Origin: Oxalobacteraceae bacterium UBA7693
GTDB lineage: Bacteria > Pseudomonadota > Gammaproteobacteria > Burkholderiales > Burkholderiaceae_D
Length of the DNA stretch: 10,501 nt
Assembly (NCBI GenBank): GCA_002482715.1
Contig: DLGN01000376.1
Location: 1 to 10,501 of the forward strand
Reading direction: 5' to 3'
Position numbers and translations under genes: made by a program
Shown: positions 5,889 to 10,501 of the stretch, piece after piece
How positions within the stretch are numbered: the stretch's first letter is position 1
Layout: each line of letters opens with the position of its first letter
Notes under the pieces: model-generated
Told to the model about the DNA's origin: nothing
Databases searched by the model: none
The model's input: the letters and a program-made list of their open reading frames with translations, nothing else

Positions 5889-5906
5889 GATTTTAGTCAG
5901 AGGTAA

Positions 5907-6383
5907 ATGATGGAAAAGAAATCGATAGACTTGTGGGTGGGTGTGTTTGTTCTGTTAGGCGCGGCGTCGCTTTTGTTTTTGGCGCTCAAGGCAGGCAATA
6001 TGAGCAGCCTGTCATTTGAGCAGACCTACGATGTCACCACAAAGTTTGACAATATTGGCGGTCTCAAGCCAAACGCAGCAGTCAAGAGCGCGGGTGTGGT
6101 GGTTGGTCGTGTTAGTTCAATTAATTTCGATGACAAGAGTTTTCAGGCGACAGTCACTTTGAAGATGGAAAAGCGCTATAGCTTTCCTAAAGACTCTTCG
6201 GCGAAGATTTTGACTGCGGGTTTACTCGGTGAACAATACATCGGTTTAGAAGCTGGCGGTGATGTGAAAAATTTAGCGGCAGGTGACAAAATCACTATGA
6301 CGCAATCAGCTGTTGTTCTGGAAAACTTGATCAGTCAATTCTTGTTCAGTAAAGCAGCGGAAGGTAAGGAAGAACAAAAATGA
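5907..6383 (+). CDS. mlaD: MlaD, MCE-domain subunit of the Mla phospholipid transporter
   Basis: A 158-residue inner-membrane-anchored periplasmic protein. MlaD hexamers form the ring and channel through which phospholipid passes between MlaFEB and MlaC. One N-terminal membrane helix (about 9-29) is followed by a single MCE domain (about 38-116), with FDNIGGLKPNAAVKSAGVVVG (47-67) and the pore-loop region TAGLLGEQYIGLEAGG (103-118). A C-terminal helix (about 136-150, ENLISQFLF) would line the central channel. It is shorter than E. coli MlaD (about 183 residues), mainly at the C-terminus. Two adjacent ATG codons (5907 and 5910) share the upstream AGAGG; the second gives better spacing, so the first residue may be absent. 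The stop overlaps the mlaA start as ATGA. Confidence 0.97.
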   Translation: MMEKKSIDLWVGVFVLLGAASLLFLALKAGNMSSLSFEQTYDVTTKFDNIGGLKPNAAVKSAGVVVGRVSSINFDDKSFQATVTLKMEKRYSFPKDSSAKILTAGLLGEQYIGLEAGGDVKNLAAGDKITMTQSAVVLENLISQFLFSKAAEGKEEQK

Positions 6384-7168
6384 GTTTTCGCTTTTTAAAT
6401 TTAATGACCTTGCGTACTGTGGGTGTGCGCTTGTTGGTGTTGTGCATATTTGGTATGACAATGACCGCTTGTTCCACGGTGACGAAAGTGAAGTCGAAGG
6501 CATTGGTCACCTTAGAGAAAGTCAGTGAAACCACGGGTATCGGTAATAATCCCGATGACCCATTGGAAGGCTTTAATCGTTCCATGTTCAATTTCAACGA
6601 GAGTCTTGATGCCTCGGTGTTAAAACCAACGGCGCAAGCGTATCAATCGATGACGCCAGATTTTGTGCAAACAGGGATAGGTAATTTCTTTAGCAATATT
6701 GGCGATGTCTGGACCGCGGTGAATAATGTTTTGCAAGGAAATATCGGTGACGGTGTCAATGATATTTTGCGTTTCGGTGTGAACACAACCATCGGTTTAG
6801 CGGGGCTGATCGACATTGCGAGCGCTGCGGGTATGCCCAAACATCGTGCAGACTTTGGACAAACACTAGGCGTTTGGGGCGTACCTGCCGGGCCTTTTGT
6901 GATGCTGCCGATTTTGGGGGCATCAACTTTGCGTGACACAATTGCGACGCCGATAGATTTCAAAGGGGATATTTTGTATTCACAGACTTCAACAGCGGTG
7001 AAAAATTCTACGTCGGTATTGAAAGTGATTGATAAACGCGCCTCAGCTTTAGATGCTGTTAGTTTGATTGAGGAAGCTGCTTTAGATAAATATGTGTTCA
7101 TTCGGGGTGCATATTTACAAAGAAGAGAAAGCCAGATTAGTGCTGGTAAAAAAGAAGAACAGGAATAG
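6380..7168 (+). CDS. mlaA: MlaA (VacJ), outer-membrane lipoprotein of the Mla pathway
   Basis: A 262-residue lipoprotein that forms a donut-shaped channel in the inner leaflet of the outer membrane, with porin partners in E. coli, and removes misplaced phospholipid from the outer leaflet. The N-terminal signal ends at MTMTAC with lipid-modified Cys31; the lipobox is a little unusual, having Met rather than Leu at -3. Family motifs: DPLEGFNRSMFNFN (60-73), GNFFSNIGDVWTAVNN (101-116), RFGVNTTIGLAGLID (131-145), and GQTLGVWGVPAGPFVMLP (160-177). The ATG at 6380 overlaps the mlaD stop as ATGA, supporting this start over internal Met codons. In E. coli mlaA is unlinked; here it is in the operon between mlaD and mlaC. 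A 136-bp gap with an imperfect hairpin separates it from mlaC. Confidence 0.97.
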   Translation: MSFRFLNLMTLRTVGVRLLVLCIFGMTMTACSTVTKVKSKALVTLEKVSETTGIGNNPDDPLEGFNRSMFNFNESLDASVLKPTAQAYQSMTPDFVQTGIGNFFSNIGDVWTAVNNVLQGNIGDGVNDILRFGVNTTIGLAGLIDIASAAGMPKHRADFGQTLGVWGVPAGPFVMLPILGASTLRDTIATPIDFKGDILYSQTSTAVKNSTSVLKVIDKRASALDAVSLIEEAALDKYVFIRGAYLQRRESQISAGKKEEQE

Positions 7169-7224
7169 TTCGAAAAGTGTACTTTGTCCATTTAACATGA
7201 CGGGCAGGTGCGAGGGAGATAGTT

Positions 7225-7260
7225 TGCGTCAACCAAATGCCATCGAGTACGGTTAACGCA
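7225..7260 (+). repeat. Imperfect 10-bp inverted repeat in the mlaA-mlaC gap
   Basis: TGCGTCAACC (7225-7234) and GGTTAACGCA (7251-7260) pair at nine of ten positions around a 16-base spacer. As RNA this is a stable stem-loop 19 bases after the first ATG-free part of the gap and about 45 bases before the mlaC start. No T tract follows, so it is not an ordinary intrinsic terminator. mRNA stabilisation, processing or protein binding are alternatives. Confidence 0.5.
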
Positions 7261-7293
7261 TCAATGCAGTTTAAAGAATGAATCCCATAAGTC

Positions 7294-7297
7294 AGGA
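7294..7297 (+). promoter_or_regulatory. mlaC: Ribosome-binding site deciding the mlaC start
   Basis: AGGA lies 7 bases before ATG at 7305 and 4 bases before ATG at 7302. The upstream in-frame ATG at 7278 has only AAAGA directly abutting it. The site favours 7305 (or 7302) as the real start. Confidence 0.6.
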
Positions 7298-7304
7298 AAA
7301 TATG

Positions 7305-7931
7305 ATGAAAAAAATTAGTCAGTTCTTAGTAAGTTTATGTTTAAGTGTTGGTTTTATTGCCTCTGTGCACGCGCAAGAAGCCCCGGACGCCTTGATTAAG
7401 CGTCTGAGCACAGAAATCATCGATGCTGCGAAAACAGATAAGAGTATTCAATCTGGCAATCGCCAGCGGATTAATGATTTGGTTGAAGTGAAGGTTCTGC
7501 CGCATATTAATTTTGAACGTATGACTTCATTAGCTGTGAGTAAAAGCTGGCGTACAGCTACACCAGAGCAGCAAAAGCAATTGGTGACAGAATTTCGCAC
7601 TTTGCTGATTCATACCTACTCAGGTGCTATTACCCAAATTCGTGATCAGCGCGTTGAATTTAAACCATTTCGCAGCGCGCCAGATGATACTGAAGTCGAA
7701 GTAAAAAGTTTGGTCATTCAGACCCGTGGTGAACCTCTGCAATTGAGTTATCGCTTAGAGAAAACAGCATCGGGTTGGAAGATTTTTGATATCAATGTTC
7801 TCGGTGCTTGGTTAGTAGAAACTTACAAAGGTAGTTTTTCAGCTGAAGTAAATAAAAATGGCGTTGACGGTTTGATCAAAACTTTGACTGAAAAAAATAA
7901 GAAGCTGGCATCAGCTTCTGCGAAGAATTAA
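7305..7931 (+). CDS. mlaC: MlaC, periplasmic phospholipid-binding carrier
   Basis: A periplasmic shuttle that carries single phospholipid molecules between MlaA at the outer membrane and MlaD at the inner membrane. With the start at 7305 the product is 208 residues and begins MKKISQFLVS, a standard signal peptide cleaved after VHA (residue 23). Family features of the MlaC/Ttg2D fold are VEVKVLPHINFERM (60-73), the helical EQQKQLVTEFRTLLIHTYSGAI (88-109), and the C-terminal GWKIFDINVLGAWLVETYKGSF (157-178) and GVDGLIKTL. The frame is open back to ATG at 7278 (217 residues), but that start has poor ribosome-binding context and would place a polar extension before the signal peptide. MlaB follows closely. 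Expression may be set separately by the hairpin in the preceding gap. Confidence 0.96.
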   Translation: MKKISQFLVSLCLSVGFIASVHAQEAPDALIKRLSTEIIDAAKTDKSIQSGNRQRINDLVEVKVLPHINFERMTSLAVSKSWRTATPEQQKQLVTEFRTLLIHTYSGAITQIRDQRVEFKPFRSAPDDTEVEVKSLVIQTRGEPLQLSYRLEKTASGWKIFDINVLGAWLVETYKGSFSAEVNKNGVDGLIKTLTEKNKKLASASAKN

Positions 7932-7947
7932 TTATTTATAGAATGTC

Positions 7948-7951
7948 GGAG
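7948..7951 (+). promoter_or_regulatory. mlaB: Ribosome-binding site deciding the mlaB start
   Basis: GGAG lies 6 bases before ATG at 7958. The in-frame ATG five codons upstream, at 7943, is preceded only by TTATTTATAGA with no Shine-Dalgarno sequence. The internal site therefore argues for the shorter protein. Confidence 0.6.
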
Positions 7952-7957
7952 CTCAGC

Positions 7958-8242
7958 ATGGTCTTGCAAGATCAAGAATTAAGTTTGCGTAACGCAGTGT
8001 CCGTTTCAGAAGCGGGCTTGCAGGCTATTCATGCTGGCTCTGAACAAATAGATATGACACCATTGCAGATCGTTGATTCTGCTGCGGTGGCGGTCATGTT
8101 GGCTTGGCAACGTCAGGCACAATCCCTTAACCGCAGTCTGCAATTTATCGGCGTCCCAGCGAGCTTGATAAGCCTAATTTCGCTCTATGGATTGACTGAT
8201 TTCTTTAAACTCGTCGAAGCCGCCACACCTGAGCGACATTGA
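7958..8242 (+). CDS. mlaB: MlaB, STAS-domain subunit of the Mla transporter
   Basis: A small cytoplasmic STAS-domain protein that binds MlaF and is needed for stability and activity of the MlaFEDB complex. With the start at 7958 it has 94 residues (99 if ATG at 7943 is used). The STAS core is visible as LQIVDSAAVAVMLAWQRQA (36-54), with the Ser of VDSAAVA (Ser41) at the position of the functional Ser/Thr of the family, followed by the strand LQFIGVPASL (61-70) and the helix ISLISLYGLTDFF (71-83). The N-terminal strands are less conserved, as usual. It follows mlaC after 26 bp and closes the mla set. A 233-bp gap containing a TATAAT box follows, so the exporter genes downstream may be transcribed separately or by read-through. 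Confidence 0.93.
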   Translation: MVLQDQELSLRNAVSVSEAGLQAIHAGSEQIDMTPLQIVDSAAVAVMLAWQRQAQSLNRSLQFIGVPASLISLISLYGLTDFFKLVEAATPERH

Positions 8243-8317
8243 TCCTCAAGCCATCTATATCAATTTGTCTATACAAGCGGTTCAATAAAGCGCAACCCGT
8301 AATCAGACAAAATCCCC

Positions 8318-8349
8318 TATAATCGAAGGTTTTCACGGCAATTGTCGTG
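8318..8349 (+). promoter_or_regulatory. TATAAT box with adjacent 16-bp palindrome ahead of the exporter genes
   Basis: A consensus -10 TATAAT (8318-8323) stands in a CCCC-TATAAT-CG context, but the region 16-18 bases upstream has no good -35. From about +5 relative to the implied start lies CACGGCAATTGTCGTG (8334-8349), a palindrome pairing at seven of eight positions (the exception is a G-T pair). This could be an operator overlapping the initiation region, or a 6-bp hairpin with an AATT loop at the 5' end of the message. The implied leader to the ATG at 8476 is about 146 bases. Confidence 0.42.
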
Positions 8350-8475
8350 ATCTTGTTTTGGTATTCTTATTTCGAAGCGGTCGAGCTAAGTGCTCACTAA
8401 GAAATGACATGCCAACTACAGATTATTTTTACTAGCACTCAGTTCACAATCAATACGCATAAGCGCGAATGCCAC

Positions 8476-9405
8476 ATGGCCGCCATACAAATTAGCAACG
8501 TACAAAAATCCTATCAGTCTGCCGGCAAACCGCTACAGGCTTTAGGTGGCGTTTCTCTCTCGATTGAAGAGGGCGAGTTTTTTGGTTTACTTGGACCGAA
8601 TGGTGCTGGTAAGACCACGCTCATCTCGATAATTGCGGGTTTAAATCGCGCCGATTCTGGACAAGTTTTGGTAAAAGGCCATGATGTCGTGCGTGATTAC
8701 CGTGCTGCACGTAGCAAACTCGGTGTGGTGCCGCAAGAATTGGTGTTCGATCCCTTCTTCACCGTACGAGAAACGCTGCGCTTGCAATCCGGTTATTTCG
8801 GCATCAAGAATAACGACGCTTGGATCGATGAGGTCATGGAAAATCTCGATCTGACGAATAAAGCTGATGCGAACATGCGTGCTTTGTCCGGTGGTATGAA
8901 GCGCCGAGTTTTAGTGGCGCAGGCACTCGTACATAAGCCGCCAGTCATCATTTTGGATGAGCCGACTGCAGGTGTCGATGTTGAATTACGCCAGACCCTA
9001 TGGAAATTCATTGCACGCCTAAATCGCGAAGGTCATACCATCGTGTTGACCACGCATTATCTGGAAGAAGCGCAAGCTTTGTGCAATCGGGTTGCGATGC
9101 TCAAAGCAGGTAAAGTGGTGGCGCTCGATACCATGTCCGCTCTGATTAAGCGTATCTCGGGTTCGCAGATGAAAATACAGTTGGCACAAGGTGAGTTGCC
9201 GTCGTCTTTGCATAGTTTAATTATTCCAGCAGACACGCAAGCAGAAGCCAATAGTTTTACTTTGCGCATTACCAATTACGCTGAAGTTGAACCCATACTC
9301 GCGAATCTGCGTACTGCGGGTTGCGTGATTGAAGACCTGCACTTACAACAAGCCGATTTGGAAGATGTGTTCTTACAAATTATGGGCGGAGGAAATCCGC
9401 AATGA
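8476..9405 (+). CDS. ABC-2 type exporter, ATP-binding protein (YadG-like)
   Basis: A cytoplasmic ABC ATPase of 309 residues, resembling E. coli YadG (308 residues). Motifs: Walker A GPNGAGKTT (40-48), Q-loop Gln87 in VVPQELVF, signature LSGGM (137-141), Walker B VIILDE (157-162), a D-loop of the form AGVDVE and switch His194 in TTHYLEEA. After about residue 220 comes the C-terminal accessory domain usual in the DrrA/NodI/YadG class. The substrate is unknown; related exporters move drugs, lipids or glycans. The start is placed at ATG 8476, giving MAAIQISNVQKSY as expected for the family. The frame opens 24 codons earlier, but that part is unlike ABC N-termini and both starts lack a clear Shine-Dalgarno sequence. 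It overlaps the permease gene by ATGA, so the two form one transporter. Confidence 0.94.
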   Translation: MAAIQISNVQKSYQSAGKPLQALGGVSLSIEEGEFFGLLGPNGAGKTTLISIIAGLNRADSGQVLVKGHDVVRDYRAARSKLGVVPQELVFDPFFTVRETLRLQSGYFGIKNNDAWIDEVMENLDLTNKADANMRALSGGMKRRVLVAQALVHKPPVIILDEPTAGVDVELRQTLWKFIARLNREGHTIVLTTHYLEEAQALCNRVAMLKAGKVVALDTMSALIKRISGSQMKIQLAQGELPSSLHSLIIPADTQAEANSFTLRITNYAEVEPILANLRTAGCVIEDLHLQQADLEDVFLQIMGGGNPQ

Positions 9406-10154
9406 TAGGCTTCCGCACCTTATTGTATAAAGAGGTCTTACGCTTCTGGAAAGTCGCGACGCAGACGATTACGGCTCCGATCATGACGGCGATGATGTAC
9501 TTGCTGATTTTTGGTCAGGCACTCGAAGGTCATGTCAAAGTACATGGCGTTACTTATATGGCGTTTTTGATTCCCGGTTTGGTGATGATGAGTGTTTTGC
9601 AAAATGCGTTTGCGAATGCTTCTTCGTCTTTGATCCAATCAAAGATTACTGGCAATTTGGTGTTCATCATGTTGCCGCCGCTCTCGCATTGGGAAATGTT
9701 TTTTGCCTATGTGTTAGCGGCCGTAGTACGAGGTCTGGCAGTGGGTCTCGGCGTGTTTGTGGTGACGGCCTGGTTTGCGCATTTGAGTTTTAGCGCTCCT
9801 TTGTGGATTGCTGTATTCGCTTTGATGAGTGCTTTCGTACTCGGCACGATGGGTTTAATTGTTGGCATTTGGGCAGAGAAGTTTGATCAGCTCGCAGGCT
9901 TTCAAAATTTCGTGATTGTGCCTGCGACCTTTTTGTCTGGCGTGTTTTATTCGATTAATTCGCTGCCGCCAATCTGGCAAACGATTTCACATTTCAATCC
10001 CTTCTTCTACATGATTGATGGTTTTCGTTACGGCTTTTCAGGGCAATCGGATGTTGATCCTGTACGTAGTTTGGTGATTGTTACTATCTTCCTAGTCGCG
10101 TTGACTGCCGTCGCAATGCAGATGCTGCGCAGTGGTTATAAGTTACGTCACTGA
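9402..10154 (+). CDS. ABC-2 type exporter, permease (YadH-like)
   Basis: A 250-residue inner-membrane permease of the ABC-2 family, resembling E. coli YadH (256 residues). It has six hydrophobic segments near 23-39, 52-72, 100-125, 132-155, 167-184 and 222-242. Family marks are FLIPGLVMMSVLQNAFANAS (55-74) and the ABC-2 signature region around residues 164-211, with FLSGVFYSI, LPPIWQ and FNPFFYMIDGFRYGF. The N-terminal cytoplasmic KEVLRFW precedes the first membrane helix, as in this family. The start is well supported: ATG at 9402 overlaps the ATPase stop as ATGA and is preceded by a strong GGAGG (9389-9393). It would dimerise and pair with the ATPase just upstream. The substrate is unknown; position next to mla, ibaG and murA suggests an envelope component, by inference only. 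Confidence 0.94.
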   Translation: MIGFRTLLYKEVLRFWKVATQTITAPIMTAMMYLLIFGQALEGHVKVHGVTYMAFLIPGLVMMSVLQNAFANASSSLIQSKITGNLVFIMLPPLSHWEMFFAYVLAAVVRGLAVGLGVFVVTAWFAHLSFSAPLWIAVFALMSAFVLGTMGLIVGIWAEKFDQLAGFQNFVIVPATFLSGVFYSINSLPPIWQTISHFNPFFYMIDGFRYGFSGQSDVDPVRSLVIVTIFLVALTAVAMQMLRSGYKLRH

Positions 10155-10225
10155 GTGCAACACTGAATTGCAGTATTGAAGAACATTACAAAGTAAATTT
10201 TAAAAATATTTTAGAAAGACACATC

Positions 10226-10459
10226 GTGTTTCCTACACCAGAACAAATTAAAAACTACATCGCTTCCGGCTTGGAATGTACCCATCTGGAAGTCGAAGGC
10301 GACGGTCAACATTTCACCGCCGTAATCGTCTCTCCCGCTTTTGCAGGCAAGCGTTTGATTCAACGTCATCAACTGGTGTATGCCGCTTTGGGCGACCGCA
10401 TGCGTGAAGAAATTCATGCTTTGTCGATGAAAACTTTAACTCCGGAAGAATTTCAATAA
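10226..10459 (+). CDS. ibaG: IbaG (YrbA), BolA-family protein
   Basis: A 77-residue cytoplasmic BolA-family protein. IbaG/YrbA is known to bind monothiol glutaredoxin through a shared [2Fe-2S] cluster and is linked to acid and envelope stress; E. coli ibaG lies directly between mlaB and murA. The BolA fold is readable: the helix TPEQIKNYIASGL (4-16), strands LEVEGDGQHFTAVIVS (21-36), the loop FAGKRLIQRHQLVYAALG (39-56) with conserved His48, and the C-terminal MREEIHALSMKTLTPEEF (59-76). It is a little shorter than the E. coli protein. The start is GTG at 10226 with AGAAAG upstream; no in-frame ATG is available near. A 71-bp AT-rich gap separates it from the permease gene, while murA begins two bases after its stop. 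Confidence 0.93.
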   Translation: MFPTPEQIKNYIASGLECTHLEVEGDGQHFTAVIVSPAFAGKRLIQRHQLVYAALGDRMREEIHALSMKTLTPEEFQ

Positions 10460-10461
10460 AC

Positions 10462-10501
10462 ATGGATAAGTTACTGATCACAGGCGGCAATCGCCTGAAT
10501 G
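10462..10501 (+). CDS. murA: UDP-N-acetylglucosamine 1-carboxyvinyltransferase, N-terminal fragment
   Basis: Only the first 13 codons are in the window: MDKLLITGGNRLN and one base of the next codon. This matches the start of MurA, the cytoplasmic enzyme that transfers enolpyruvate from phosphoenolpyruvate to UDP-GlcNAc in the first committed step of peptidoglycan synthesis. The call leans on this N-terminus together with the well-known ibaG-murA adjacency. The start is two bases after the ibaG stop, suggesting coupled translation. The catalytic cysteine and the rest lie outside the right edge. Confidence 0.85.
   Translation, partial: MDKLLITGGNRLN

Noticed and set aside
6643..7191. Open frame of 182 codons on the minus strand
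   Set aside because: It lies antisense over mlaA, which has clear family motifs. The translation shows no domain and it has no credible start context.
7278..7304. Nine-codon N-terminal extension of MlaC
   Set aside because: AGGA is spaced for 7305 or 7302, and the shorter form gives a standard MKK signal peptide.
8404..8475. 24-codon N-terminal extension of the exporter ATPase
   Set aside because: The extension is unlike ABC ATPase N-termini and lacks a ribosome-binding site. The family normally starts at the MAAIQI position (8476).

Overview
The window reads as a chromosomal segment of a betaproteobacterium of the order Burkholderiales. The mid-range base composition (well below the GC-rich Burkholderia, Ralstonia or Massilia genomes) and the gene order make an Oxalobacteraceae member such as Undibacterium plausible, but the genus is inference. 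The gene order is mlaFED-mlaA-mlaC-mlaB, then an ABC-2 exporter pair, then ibaG and murA.

Layout. (1) Positions 1-1712, minus strand: branched-chain 2-oxoacid dehydrogenase E1 alpha (bkdA1, complete) and E1 beta (bkdA2, cut by the left edge). They are tightly coupled and would run on leftward into E2 and E3. The 5' leader carries a candidate promoter and a perfect 9-bp inverted repeat. (2) Positions 1713-3815: a lower-GC accessory-looking block between two conserved operons. It holds an unrecognised 148-aa gene on the minus strand and a plus-strand pair: a two-domain protein (DUF2314-like plus Imm33/DUF2185-like, an immunity-type architecture with no toxin in view) and a Cdd1-type helix-hairpin-helix protein. 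(3) Positions 3816-4239: a long non-coding stretch that becomes extremely AT-rich, with three AATTTAATT copies about 30 bp apart just upstream of a candidate mla promoter. (4) Positions 4240-8242: the maintenance-of-lipid-asymmetry operon, with ATPase MlaF, permease MlaE, MCE protein MlaD, outer-membrane lipoprotein MlaA, periplasmic carrier MlaC and STAS protein MlaB. (5) Positions 8476-10154: a YadG/YadH-like ABC-2 exporter pair with its own TATAAT box. (6) Positions 10226-10501: ibaG (BolA family) and the first 13 codons of murA.

How the genes work together. MlaA extracts misplaced phospholipid from the outer leaflet of the outer membrane, MlaC ferries it across the periplasm, and MlaFEDB handles it at the inner membrane. 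murA opens peptidoglycan precursor synthesis. The right two thirds is therefore an envelope-maintenance block. In E. coli the order is mlaFEDCB-ibaG-murA, with mlaA and yadGH elsewhere. Here mlaA lies inside the operon and the exporter pair is inserted before ibaG, which suggests an envelope role for the exporter. Three of the longer gaps inside this block (mlaE-mlaD, mlaA-mlaC, mlaB-exporter) each carry an inverted repeat, the least explained structure here.

No tRNA, rRNA, CRISPR array, insertion sequence or integrase was seen. No complete, clearly new multi-gene system is visible. The best candidates for novelty are the accessory block at 2124-3815 and the intergenic structures.
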